Below are positions 10,828 to 22,763 of a stretch of 64,000 nt of DNA, in pieces. Numbering within the stretch: position 1 is the first letter of the stretch; each line of letters starts with the position of its first letter. Position numbers and translations under genes: made by a program. Source of the DNA: Tretioscincus oriximinensis (lineage: Eukaryota > Chordata > Lepidosauria > Squamata > Gymnophthalmidae); assembly GCA_022410635.1 (NCBI GenBank), contig JAJVDF010000221.1:161995-225994 (forward strand), given 5' to 3'. The notes beneath the pieces are model-generated. The model had not been told where the DNA came from. It was given only the letters and a program-made list of their open reading frames with translations, and made no database searches.

Positions 10828-12974
10828 GGGCAGTGGCTAAGGGGGTATGTTGTGCAGGTTTTTCTGCTACATGGAAATAAGCCCCTTCTTTAGATGTTAT
10901 TTGCATGCACTAATGAAGTCTGTTGAAGCTGCCACTTCTTACTAACACATGCATGTTTTCCCTACTGAATGGCATAATCTTCTTTGTTTGCTTCTTGGCC
11001 TAGAACAGGGCTGCTGCCTATGCAAAACACTTCGGCTGAATCCAGATGTTTAACATTTTGTGATTTAATAGTGTTATATTGAACCTTTGTCCACATGTAA
11101 TTGTGATAGGAGACAGCCATGATTTCAGGGTTTGGGTAGTTCTTGTGCAATTTGGTTTTGCGAGCTGCCATGATTTCACAGTGACAAAGTGTTTAGACAT
11201 GATGGTGGAAATGTCTGTGGTTTCCTGCACTCAACACTTTGTGTTTAGGGCAGTTTTCCAGCTGGAAAGTGAAAAGGAAACACCTTTCTTTTTTAAAAAA
11301 ATCCTAGCAGCTTGAAAACATGGTCTTGTTAATGGAGAATTTTTTACTGTTTGATTACACTTGCCTTTAAAATGTGGGGCACTGTAGAAAACACGTTTTT
11401 TGGTTTTTGTTGTTGGCTGCCTCTTTCCCCCTCCCTTTCTACTGGATGAGAGTAAACAAACTGAAACAACAACTCTGTTAACAGGACTGCAGCTGACATC
11501 TCACCGCTCTCTGGCTACCAGGTGTGGAAACTGTGGCCCCTACAGCCGCTAGTCAAGATCCGGAAGCAGAGAAGCTCAGTGGTCTACACAGGCAGTCTTT
11601 GAAACTCCGCAAGGAGAAAAGTCTGCCTTTTGTTGGCTCTATTCTTTCTTAGGGCAGCTTCGGTTCCATCCGATTTTTTGACTGCCATGTTTTCTTGGCA
11701 AGGAAAAAAGAGGACAAGATAGATGCCCAGAGACTGGCAAGAGTGGTGGCTGTTAGGAAGATAGGAACCCAAGCAGCATCCAGATATTGCTTCTTTATTC
11801 TCCTAGAACTGGATATTCAAGCTGCTGGGGCGGGTGAGATTCCTAGCAGATTGTGGGCTGTCCACATCAACAGGATGGAGAATCTGTAGCGAAGGAGGGC
11901 TGATACTAAGGGTTGCCTTCGTTTTGCTTTAGTATGTCTTGAGGAGCTGTAAAGAGGTAGCACCTGTGAATTTCTGGGAATTTCGCCTTGCGCATTCCTC
12001 AGTGTCAGGCACCAGACCCTGTGCCTGGTTGTCACCGTGGCAATCACAGCAGAGACAGTTGATAGCAGCACCAGGAAAACATATGTCTGGATGCACCCTT
12101 TCAAACAGCTACTTCCTTTTTTCTTGAAATCATTTCTTCTCATTGAAAAAAATGATTATTTTAATCTACACCCCTAAAAAGAATCACAAATTACCAAAGA
12201 AATTACACTTCCCCTCCTCTTTCTGGATGTTTCTATGGTCGAAACTGGTAATTTGGAGGTTTCCATTTAAATATTAAAGAATAGACCTTGGGGATAATCA
12301 GAGATCAATAATTCTTTGTTTAGCACATCTCTTCTCCCCCACCCTACCTCCTCAAAAAAAAAAAAGGCCCTGGTCACAAATTTACTTTTAAAGTTTTTCA
12401 TTCCTGAACAATGAAGTTGGAGTCAGACAAATACATTTAAATCCACTTCTGTCCTAAAGAGTTGAACTAAAATAGGCAGAAAATGATCCCCCATCTCCTA
12501 TCACCCTCATTTTAGACTAGGATTAAAAATATATGGCTGATTCCTGTCTGAGTTTAAAGATCTAAGCTAGATTTTGTTTTTTCTGTCCCATTTTGGGCAT
12601 GCCTCGTTTTTATTTTTTAAAGCCTGCTTTGCAAGAGAAACCTCGTGTGATTCATCAGGGTTTTTTTTAATTGTTGTGATTATTTCTATTTATTAGATAT
12701 TGCATTGAAATGTTTGACATCTATCTGTACTTTTGGTAGAAGGGACTTGACTACAACAAAAAAGTCTTTTTCTTCCACATTTTTCCTTCTGCTTTTAGTA
12801 ACGATGGATGTATCTGACCTATACAGACTAACTAGTAGATTTAACATGCACAGCTAAAGTTAAGTGAAGAAAACTGACTATTAAGAAACTCTACAAAAAA
12901 TAATACCCTCAACCACATTTGCATGTCCTTTGTCATAATCTACATTCAGTTTCCTATAAAGTCTGTTCCTGAAA
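10828..12974 (+). other. FILIP1 3' UTR and downstream, single-copy-looking
   Basis: Directly after the stop, no recognisable repeat is seen until about 12975. The early part is probably 3' UTR. No AATAAA stands out in the first 2 kb, and one lies at 13175-13180 beyond a MITE fragment, so the mRNA end cannot be placed. One exon-like piece is listed separately at 11522-11652. Confidence 0.5.
11522..11652 (+). CDS. Candidate alternative terminal exon of FILIP1
   Basis: The acceptor is TCTCTGGCTACCAG ending at 11521. Two bases (GT) then 42 codons follow, ending in TAG at 11650-11652. Joined to the weak internal donor at 10810 (CTT G|GT), the frame continues as SLG-VETVAPTAASQDPEAEK and ends with KSLPFVGSILS. 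The peptide is charged and of protein-like composition. It overlaps no repeat that I recognise. No start codon is expected because it would be an internal splice product. It is inferred from splice phase and composition only, and a chance open frame of this length remains possible. Confidence 0.4.
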
Positions 12975-13088
12975 TTGATCCCCTAGAATCTGAAGAAGTT
13001 CACATGTCTACAAAAGCTTAAGAAAAGCTACCTTTCTCTTTGTTAGTCTCCATATGCCACAAGATCTCTTGCTGNACTTTCTATAAGA
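12975..13088 (+). mobile_element. P1 MITE right-arm fragment
   Basis: It resembles the spacer and right arm of P1: CTGAAGAAGTTCACATGTCTAC, then AAAAGCTTAAG, GTTAGTCTCC, and TCTTGCTGNACTTTCT. The left arm is absent and it is diverged. Confidence 0.6.
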
Positions 13089-14213
13089 AATAAGCATAGT
13101 AGAAAAATTACATTTTATAGGTTACTATTGGGGGAACAGAATGATACGATTTTTACAATNCATGAAGGATTGTGAATAAAGGAATTGTTAGGTGGCCCCA
13201 AAGCAGACCAAATATTTAATTATTTGTTCTAATTTGTATCCCACTTTATTTTATTCTAAGCTGAGTTACTGGGAGATAGGTTGTCATTAAAAACTGTCAA
13301 AAGTTGAAAGAAAAATATATCCGATTCATAGCAGGGAATTAATCAGATGACTTGCAAAAGTCTGTTTCAGTTCAACTGTTTACTGCACCTTTACTTTTAA
13401 ATCTTCTTCCGTACATCTTTAACTGAAGAAGTTTTGAAGTAAAAGTGTGTCCATGACCATAAGAAACTTAGCAAGCATTAGTAGTTATTGCAACTTTTCT
13501 TTGAAGATATTGGAGTCTAAACAATGGCATTATTGGTTTCTTTGACATTCTCTTAACATCTGAATGAGAATGTAGAGGTTTGAAAGTGGATTACACTGTT
13601 TGGGAAACAGGGGATTGACAATTCGATTCCAAGCAGCTTCCCAGAGGTGAGAAATGACAAACCACTTCTGTATTGTGTTAAGAAAATTGCGTAGAGGTAC
13701 TCATAGAAGTCCCACACAGTCAACCAAGACCCTGGTCATGCATTTGACTTTAAACCTTTGTCAGTCCTGAAGAACGAACTTTGANCCATTTGTTTTTCTG
13801 TTTTAGTCCAGAAAAAAACTGGATTAAGTTCATTCTTCAGAATTGAAAAAGCTTTGGGCCTAAGAGTCACTCAGATTAATATCCAACAACAACAAACTCC
13901 TAAATTGCTCTGTTATTATTTTTTATAACGTGTTAAAAGCAAAAGTTCAAGGAAATGCATCTGCACAAGCTTCTAAGTTTAATTCGTATTTAGCTTCTGA
14001 TCTTCTTTAAAGAACAATTGTTTTTTTATGAAAAAGCAAAAGTTCAAAGTNAATAGGATAGAATCCAGGTTTGTAAGACTTGTTTGATCAACAATAAATC
14101 TCAGCAGTTGCAAGTTGGAACAATTTATCTCATTGTTGTTTTACAAGAATAAAAGCGATCTAATACAACATATAACCCTAGTCACACATTTAATTTTAAG
14201 CCTTCAGTTCTGC
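13089..14213. other. Intergenic, no gene seen
   Basis: AT-rich. A stretch at about 13580-13740 (GAGGTGAGAAATGACAAACC) looks like an old SINE core, but I cannot define it. AATAAA signals lie at 13175 and 14094 without a clear gene to assign them to. Confidence 0.5.
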
Positions 14214-14221
14214 AAAATAAG

Positions 14222-14407
14222 TCCAGCACTTTTGAGACTAACTTGAGAAAAGGGGGTGGCATAAGCTTTCATAGACACATCTACTTCTTCAGTAGACGTG
14301 TCTACGAAAGCTTATGCCACCCACTTTTCTCAAATTAGTCTCCAAGTGCTACTAGCTCCTTTGCTGGACTTTCTACTAGACTAACACGGCTATTTCTCTG
14401 AAACCGG
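14222..14407 (+). mobile_element. Palindromic MITE family P1, copy 2
   Basis: It has the same arms as the copy at 10233. The outer arm GACTAACACGGCTATTTCTC is here on the right side only. Perfect 8-base flanking duplications AAAATAAG lie at 14214-14221 and 14408-14415. Confidence 0.9.
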
Positions 14408-14424
14408 AAAATAAGCTTAGTCCC

Positions 14425-14446
14425 ACCCCCCCCCCCCCCCTCCCAG
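14425..14446. repeat. Poly-C tract
   Basis: About 20 C residues broken by one T, directly right of the P1 copy. Length is likely unreliable in the assembly. Confidence 0.85.
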
Positions 14447-16984
14447 TTTAATAAATATGTGAGCAGAACCAGTGTTGTATAAGAAAGTTTCTGCGATTTG
14501 ACTTTCCCCAAAATTTAATATTTTTTTAATCTTGTGAATTCCTTATTTTCATTTCTGTTCTCATAGGAACACCCGTATTTACCTCACTCCCACATGTTCT
14601 TTCACAGCCTCCTTCATCTGTGCACATCCCTTAACTTTACAATGCTTTCCCCTTGTTCTCCCTGTACTAAGATTGTAGCAGAACCAGCAACCACAACAAC
14701 TGCTAAGCTTTCTTCAGCCATGCAAGCCACCATTGTATATGAGGCCGGCCTAGAAGACAATTGTCATCATGTATGGGTTTTCTTAATCCAGTGAATGTCA
14801 TGCAAGCACAAGGGTTTCATGTAATACATTCTATTGCCAGAGCATGAGGGAAGGCATTTCTATTGCCATTCTAATTTGTGATTTGGTTTTTATCTGTATC
14901 ATTAGAAAAATGCTTATTTATTATATGGTAAAATAGATGTGTGGGTGTATGTGCATGTATGTGTAAAAATATGTATTTCTGCAACATTTAAGGGGTTCAG
15001 TATATGTATCTTGTCCCAGGGCAACCAAGTCCCCATTTAGAAGCTGAATTCTGCTTGCCTTTCTCAAACTGTATGTATGAAGAGGCTTCCTTTNGACAAA
15101 AAAGTGAAAAGTCATATTGCAAAAGTATATTGTACTCTGTGTAGTCATTAGCTCCAGCCACTTGAGAATCAAAGATATTCCAAGAAGTTCAGTCCCATCT
15201 TGCATATATTATAATGACATAATACAAGAATTGAAGAGCACATGAGAAAGGTGTTATTGCATTTCCTCATAGTGTCAGTCAACAAGAGCCAAATTGGCTA
15301 GTGGTTGAGGATGATCGGGAAGTTTACTTCATAGTATATGAGAGTCANAAGGGTAGAGAAGTTATTTTACACCCCTTCTTCCCTCAGCTAAACTTTTCTG
15401 GCCATATGACTTCTGGCCCTGCCCCAGAAATTACATCATTCAAGATGTCATCAGAAATGGAACCAGAATGACAACATAAGTGATGCAATTTCCAGAACAG
15501 GAACTGGAAATGACATCATTCAAGGTGTCAAGATCTCATCATTCAAGAGAGGCCCGCAGCCCAAACATCACCACCACTAAGAAGCGCACACTTGCCCAGA
15601 CCCTGGTGCTACCCCATGTCCACCTGGGCTCCATTGCTGCCTTGCACATGCCCACCAATCTTCCACACATGCCCACATATGCCAAGCCCCTGGCCCTGCC
15701 TCTGCACCCACCCGCCTGGCTTTTGACGGCCTCAAACGTTTGCTGTCCTGTGTTGCTGCACATGTTGCATATGCCTAAAATATAGTCCTGATATGCACAA
15801 CTGAGCATTGAGACAATGGGATTTTGTTTCATTATGACACTCTCTGGCCGCTTGAGATGCATACATGCAATTTTGTATAGAAGTGATACTGTGCAAAAAT
15901 AGAGGAAGGGATGAATTCCCCAACTTTGTGTGGGGAAGATTCATGATTCCACTCATAGAATGAAATTCTGCCCATACTGGTGTCCCTTGGGCCACCTAAG
16001 CACAACTAGGCTGCTAAAATTGAACATTTGCTCTCTGGATTGCTATTCACTGGTGCACGAAAAGCACGACAAGATCATGCTTTTAATGCATGGCTATTCT
16101 ATAATAACTCAAGGCGCCCTGAGATGACTATCACTGATGTAGTGTGTATAGTGCTTAGGTTACCTTATGAAATTAACGGGGCTTGGGTTCTTTCAGTTGC
16201 AATGTAAAGGCGTCTGTATTTACATTGTAAAATAAATGAAAGCTACCACCCTTCTATGTTTAAACTGGCTCCAGGCACAGGCTTCTACTGCGAGGGTAAT
16301 TTCATACGTCTCTTACATGCTTTTACTGTGCATTAGCTTCTGGCATATCTGGCTTGATTGAAACTGGCAGTGAGATCATCTGGGGGGGGGCTTATTTTCC
16401 TCATGGATCACGTTTTGTGTTCTCCATTCATCAGACTCCCTTTAATGTTAACTAGAATATCACAAAANTTGAGTTATTATTTTGCAATGAGAAACGTTGA
16501 CTTCATGTTAAAACTATTCCATTAGTCAGTATTCAAAGTTTGAATTAAAAAGCAAGATTTATTTTGGTTTTGCATTTTATAACAAGTATGTGGGTATGTA
16601 ATCTGGGTGACAGTTTCCAAAATGAGAACTGTGAAATCCAAGGCAAATGTGCATTTTGTTATAATTTTGTTAATTTTCTGTGTATGGCCAGAATTTTGGC
16701 TACATTTTTTGCTCCTGTGAGCAGCATTTCGTGCACAGTTTGCTCCTGGTGGTCAGTGAAAGCTGATCCAGAGCTTTGGACATTTATTCAGGCTTTTTAC
16801 AACAAACCAAAGCAACAATGACCAAAACATAAAACAGTGGCTCATGTAGACACAGAAAAAAACATCTAAGGCCCCTTATGCACTTCTTGTGCTAAATCTG
16901 TATTAGTAAAATTGTATTTACGTGATTCAGATTAGTTGTAAGACCATGCATCTGCATTAAGCGCACTGGGCAGCATTGGAAACA
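14447..16984. other. Intergenic; short internal repeats near 15.4 kb
   Basis: No gene is supported. At 15420-15550 a motif like ACATCATTCAAGATGTCA recurs about three times with variation, followed by a GC-richer stretch (15550-15730) with CACATGCCCAC repeated. This may be the remains of a GC-rich element. At about 16868-16900 GGCCCCTTATGCACTTC resembles a P2-type MITE end. Confidence 0.45.
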
Positions 16985-17182
16985 CAGTTATTCGAAAGCA
17001 TGAATTGCAAGAAATTGCAACTGACTGCAAGTAGATACATGGGAACCACTACAGCCTGGTGGGAAAGATAGAATGGAAGCCTTCGNGCAAAATACCCTTG
17101 TAAGCCGCTTTGAGTTCCTTTGAAAGNTGAGAAAAGTAGCATATAAGAACCCAGTTTTTTTTCTTCTTCTCCTTTTTCTTCT
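16985..17182 (+). mobile_element. tRNA-derived SINE, copy 2 (5'-truncated)
   Basis: It lacks the A/B-box head and starts in the body at ATTCGAAAGCATGAATTGC. It keeps AAGCCGCTTTGAGTTCC and ends in a TTC-rich tail. Confidence 0.8.
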
Positions 17183-18030
17183 TCTGTATGACCTTCACTG
17201 TCTTTTACTACATTATATCATAACTTTTACCATGTTATAAGAGCATTATAACATCCATGATTAAAGAGTAAACAAAACTGTTATAATCAACAGAATTATA
17301 ATAAAAAGCAACAGCAATGAACATCAAATTGAACCATAGTTGCGGTCTTTACATTCAAAGATTCCTATCATATTATATATAAATACTAATGCTAATTATG
17401 TAATCGTATTTTCATAATAGAAGATGAATTGTCTTTATCAATATTAACCGACAATGGAATAAAAAGTTATCAAACATCTAAAAAAAATTTGGGGGGGGGG
17501 GGTGTTTCACCCCCAAGCATTATCTTAGCCATGTATGAAATAAGCACCATAATAGCCCAGTTTCAAACCCTTTGATACCAATTTCTAGCTTTACTATCAC
17601 TTAATATTACTGGGTATATAATATATTATTGGGTATATATTATTATGTGCCAAATTCATTTAATTGTTATCAACTCTTACACACANTGTATGCACTATAT
17701 GTCTTGATTTTTATATCTCAAGTGTTAGTGGATGATGCTTCCAAACANATGAATGAGGAACAGACAGTATAAATGAAGTTAGACCACTGCCATCTGGTGA
17801 CAATGTGGAGGAACTAGGATTTTAAATGTGATCTTCTCTCCTTCCCTTCCATGGATATGGATTTTTACCCACAGATGATAGTCTGCTGTATTTATTTTAA
17901 GGGNAAACACTCACAAACTAAACTCTGCTTATGAATTTTCACGTTCTAAAATTTTGGAAATTCTCCAGTTTCAGATAGATAAGTAACTCAAATGGATAAG
18001 TAACTTTGTAACTTCATACAGGGGCTTATC
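17183..18030. other. Intergenic, no gene seen
   Basis: AT-rich, with a G10 homopolymer near 17492 and several ambiguous bases. I see no coding or RNA signal. Confidence 0.5.
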
Positions 18031-18039
18031 ATGATATAT

Positions 18040-18560
18040 AATTCCAAAACGAGCGTCCGTACTGTCAGGGTACTAACATGCATGTGCGAAGGCCGGTGGG
18101 CAGAGCCCACCAGGTCACATCAATGTGGGGGATGCGCCTCGCATGCATACCACACAGCACATCAGGGCCTGGCTGCAGCCCGGAGGGCTCCAGACCGGGA
18201 CCCCGCTNAATTGCNACTAGCTAAAATACTGGTGGTGGCNGTGGAACAGATTGGTAGCGCNGTCTGTCCCTGTTCTACTTTNCACCCCTGCCAGCTGTCT
18301 GGGATGGACAGGGAGGCAGAGGCAGGCCGCAGAGGCTGCCTCTCAAAGCCTCCCCACTCCACCGCATGCTGCCAGAGTCTCCAGCACTGAAAAGGGAGAC
18401 CAGTGGTAGAAGGGGGGAGGCTGTCCGTCCCAGACAGCTGGTGGGGGGCGGGACAGGGACAGGCGGCACTACTGATCGTGTCTGATCGTTCACGCCGCAC
18501 ACAGTCACACACACGGCCAGCCAGGCAAACACGTCCATTCATCCATACATTCAAAAAAAA
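18040..18560. repeat. GC-rich segment with long inverted repeat
   Basis: A sharp GC-rich island in AT-rich flanks. The arms at about 18271-18315 (CCAGCTGTCTGGGATGGACAG) and 18418-18462 (CTGTCCGTCCCAGACAGCTG) are near-perfect inverted complements about 100 bases apart. It is probably a non-autonomous DNA element, but I could not find paired ends or a target duplication. Confidence 0.55.
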
Positions 18561-19029
18561 GAAGGTAAGGGGGAGAGAGAGTAGAGAAGAGAAGTGAGTT
18601 CATACATAGATAGATGGATAGGTAGGTTTAGATAGATAGATACAGTGCTAGAGCCACTGTATTGCTAAGGCAGTGAGCTAATTCCCCATGTGATCTAATG
18701 AATCTGCAGNGAGGGCTGGTGATTGTCTCGTTGCACTTTAGAGACTAGCAAGGAAATAGTAGATAGTCTTTAAGATAACACAAGATCCCCTTGCTAAATA
18801 TTTTGTATCCAGACTAATAGAGCAGTTTCTTTGAAATTTACCACTAATGAATCTGTTATTTACTTGCGTATTTATATTTCTATATTGTTTATATGTAGAA
18901 AACTCAGGGTGAATTATAGTTTGAGAGTTAGTCAGTGATAGCACCTTGAATTGTCTTGAATCTGTTGGAGTACATATTAGTAGGCTTGCTGCTACAATTT
19001 ACACTAGTTACATTTCCAAAGTATCTTTA

Positions 19030-20120
19030 AGGGCAGCCTAATAGAGAGTACATATAGTACATACAGTAATCTAGTCTGGATGACTGTGAACAAGCCATCT
19101 CTGTCCAGAAGNGACAGTCAATGGCAAATGAGGCTAAGTTGGGGGTAGGAACTTCTGTCTCCTTCTGGCCATCTGAGCCTCCAGTGACAATGATGGTTTA
19201 AGAAACTGCCAAGCCGGGNTAGCAGGATCACACCAAGATAAGATTACCGCCTCCCTCCAAAAATGGGACTAATGTAGCTTTAATGGAAAAGTGATTTTTG
19301 AGAGATGCTGCAAGCATTGTAAATGGCCCATGGTACCCATTTCTCCTTTCCACATCAATTAAATATGCAAAATTCTTGCTCCCTTTTTTGTGGTAACCCT
19401 ATATCAAGAACAGGATGCCTCCCTACTTCTTGAACTTATGAATTCCTGACATAAAGTTTATTTACTTTCTCAGGCACCAACCAAGCACCTAAAATGCCTT
19501 TTCTGATTCAGAAGGAATGGAGAGAGGTATAATCAGTGCATCAATGGAAGCCAATTTTATTGATCATTCCAGCTACTTTATATACAGATTAAAAAGCTTA
19601 GGGCATAAGACTGACTCCTGAGAAAAACCCTGAAGGAGCACAAATAAAAATCTCCAGTTACATCTATCTAGTATCATTCTCAGAGCTAGGATTCCCAGTC
19701 CCCAATGCTTTTATCCAGAAAGGTAATGATGGAAACAAAAGTCATCAAAACATCAAGAGCAATCTGAATTGTAGTGCCTTCTTCTTCCATAAAGCATTAA
19801 CTATTCTTAAGATCCCTGCTAAATTCCTCTAGCTAGCCCTTACTAGTCATTATGAGCAAGAATTCAGTAGTTGACTAGACTCTGGTAAGCATCTTGGTCA
19901 TGTCTTTGAGCCTCAGTTATTGGACCTGATCTATAATAATGGGACTTGATGCTTCTCTGAACCAGCCTGTTCTTAATTGTGTTGTTTAATTTTATGTATA
20001 GTGGAGCTATTCCATCATGAAAATGCCTCACAAATCTTGTTTTCAAGAAATAGAAAAAATCTTTGCCAAGGCTTCTCCATTTGCTTCTTCTGGGCAATTT
20101 TCTGGGTCTAGGGAAGTGCC
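19030..20120 (-). mobile_element. Decayed L2-type LINE, antisense
   Basis: Pieces parallel the better-preserved antisense L2 at 47515-48640: AGTACATACAGTAATCTAG then TCTGGATGACTGTG (19055-19088), and TTTATATACAGATTAAAAAG (19575) as the complement of the LFNxYMKPL segment. Stops in all frames. Limits are approximate. Confidence 0.45.
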
Positions 20121-21591
20121 TCCTGCTACCATATTACATTTTCAGTAGCATCAGGCATCTTGTAGCAACTACAGCAGTACTTTTGATAGTATAGTCACTG
20201 GAGGAAGGACTTTTATGGAGAGTGGTTTCTGCCATCTGCATGGAAAAGGTACCATTATTCAGGATCTCCTTGCTTCAAAATGAAGACAGGGACGGTAACT
20301 TTTTTCCACAGGACTTTCACCCAGAAGTGAATCTGCATCCAAAAAACACAGATACCACAATTGCTCTGTAGTAACTACTGTTTTATGAAAAGCATCCCTA
20401 ACAACTTTCAATTATTGCAAGCAGCAGGGGGTGTGCAGAGGTTATGGCAGGACAGGTGCTTTAGCAAGTCAATCTACCAATTTCCAAAATGATTTGAATT
20501 TTTATTATGGTATCCAGTAATCTTGCATCTGATAAAAAGGATTTCTTTGGCATGAGTTAGAACTTCCTTCTACAACTCAAATTCAATTAGGAGTGAGTGA
20601 CATTTCGAATTATGAAAGTATACCAGCAGTCAGCAGCAAATCTAGAGGTGCACCGATAGTTAATTAAATACTCAGGGTCAAAGTCAAATCAACATAAAGA
20701 ACAGGTCTGATCTGTAGTATGGAATAGTCAATGTCTCTTGTGAAACATTTGTGAAAGAAGTTCTCCTGGATGCAATCCCTGTTCTGCCATTATCTGCCTC
20801 CAATGAACAGACTGTTTCAATTACTCCTTTTTTGGTTTACACAGCTACTTTTCAGATGCCAAGTATAGGTAGCACTTAGGTAAATTGGGCTTAGACACCT
20901 ATCCCAAGGATTTCTTCTCATAACAGAGATTCACAGAATTCCACCTTATAGGAAACATTGGCCATATTTTATAATGTGATTGCATTAGTACCTTTGGGAC
21001 TCAGAGCGGCTTACAAAGTTATTTTTCAGCCAAAGTTTTACTTTGTATTCTATCCTCCCCACCGCATTGTATTGGTAATTATTAATCTACTCACAGATCA
21101 TAGAGGGATTATAACTGTTTATTAAGGTATGGACACTCTAGCATAAAGCCTTTGACATGTGATTTTATGAAGCATCTATGGAGCCTGGAATGCTGCTCAT
21201 GGAAGTACTGTGCTTTAATATTATGTCTTATATTTTATTCCTTACTTTTAATATGCTGCTGCTGTCAAGAGAGGATTGTATTTTACATGTCTGACGCTCT
21301 GTACAGGNAACTATTTTTTTTAAAAAAACCACATACCTTCAGAGCCTCCTATCAACACTGGCACAATTTTTTAAGAAACTTTTTTTCATTGCTAATTTGT
21401 TTACTGCCAATAGGGTGCCTTCAGGAGCTGGCTCTGGTTTCCAGAGTCTCCTAGCGGAGCTGCAGCAAATTATTTTTTTTTTAATAATTATTTTTTTTTT
21501 ACTGAGGGGTTCCTCCCTCCCCCCCCCCCCCAAATTCTGCAGCTCCACTGGTTGCTCTCTCATAAAATACAGCCTTGATTGTGTGATATAA
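20121..21591. other. Intergenic; SINE tail fragment, otherwise unassigned
   Basis: At about 20990-21064 an antisense SINE body fragment occurs (GGGACTCAGAGCGGCTTAC then CTATCCTCCCCAC). Poly-A/poly-T and poly-C runs lie at 21470-21535. Nothing else is recognised. Confidence 0.5.
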
Positions 21592-21599
21592 GCGTAGAA

Positions 21600-21875
21600 C
21601 AGGGATCCTCAAACTTTTTAAACTGAGGCCAGTTCACTGTTCCTCAGACTGTTGGTGGGCCGGACTATAGTTTTTAAAAAATATGACCAAATTCTAGTTT
21701 TGGGGCTGCATAGTGTCATGAAGTGCACATTGTGCGCATGCGCTATTGAAAAGGCAAGGGGTGTGTTACTATGAGCCTGGGACTAGTCGGCTGCTAATCA
21801 GGACAGACAACGGTCACAACAACATCTTGCGGGCTGGATAAATGAACTTGGTGGGCCACAGTTTGAGGACCCCTG
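21600..21875 (+). mobile_element. hAT-type MITE with perfect 8-bp target duplication
   Basis: Terminal inverted repeats are CAGGGATCCTCAAACTTT on the left and AGTTTGAGGACCCCTG on the right. The perfect 8-mer GCGTAGAA lies at 21592-21599 and 21876-21883. Length is 276 bp with no coding capacity. CAGGG ends and an 8-bp duplication are diagnostic of the hAT superfamily. Confidence 0.95.
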
Positions 21876-21964
21876 GCGTAGAATCTGTAGGGATACAATG
21901 ATTTTTTTTAAACTGCAAGCTATAAAGAATAAACTAAAGAATATTTATGGCTTTAAACAGAATT

Positions 21965-22248
21965 TACTTTCAAGACAGTAAGAAGCTGCCTCTGAAATGG
22001 TGGAATTCTGCGTTTGTTGAAATCTGCAAATAATAGAAAAATGAAATTATATGACTAATTCTGATCCCTCCTCCCTTATAACTGCAAAGAGTATATACAT
22101 TATGGGTACTTTCAAGACAGTAAGAAGCTGCCTCTGAAATGGTGGAATCCTGCATTTGTTGAAATCTGCATGTAATAGAAAAATGAAATTATATGACTAA
22201 TTCTGATCCCTCCTCCCTTATAACTGCAAAGAGTATATACATTATGGG
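21965..22248. repeat. Perfectly abutting 142-bp tandem duplication
   Basis: Unit 1 spans 21965-22106 and unit 2 spans 22107-22248. Both begin TACTTTCAAGACAG and end ACATTATGGG. By eye only about four substitutions separate them (ATTCTGCG/ATCCTGCA; GCAAATAA/GCATGTAA). The unit matches no other repeat in the window. Confidence 0.97.
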
Positions 22249-22763
22249 TGCAGTGCCTATAAACAGAGGCTTCCAATAGTCTCCGTGAAGCTTTGCCCCA
22301 TTTTTGTTACCTGGGTGATTTTAAGTGGTATAAAAGGCTGAAAGGAAAAATGAGGTTGTCTTTGCCTAGCATAGTTACTTGTGGCTATGAATAGCTTATA
22401 ATGAGTAGAAGGGAGACTGGTGAGAGGCATATGGGAAGCTCCCTAATCATCTCCCTTTCGTCGTAATTGTCCCTTTTGTTATATCCTTTGCACGTACGGC
22501 TAGATAGACCCTGTTCCTCAGAGATAGCATTATGCCCCCATCATTTGTCCATGATGCATTGTGGTCTGCTTAAGGGATATTGCTGATGCTAATATCTCCT
22601 CTGGCAGTCTTGATTTGGATAGTTTTACTTAATTGAAGTGACACTTTGAAGATGCTNTAATGTAACTAGGTTACTGATGAGATTAAAAGAATTAGCAGTC
22701 TGGATCCTTATAGTGTTTCATGTATTCCCATGGTAACCTTTGTTCTGTTTCTTTCTCCTTTAG
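22249..22763. other. Intergenic, no gene seen
   Basis: Single-copy-looking sequence leading to a strong polypyrimidine tract and acceptor at 22763. No repeat recognised. Confidence 0.5.

Noticed and set aside
11695..12143. ORFs on both strands at 11.7-12.1 kb
   Set aside because: No splice or family evidence; mutual shadows.
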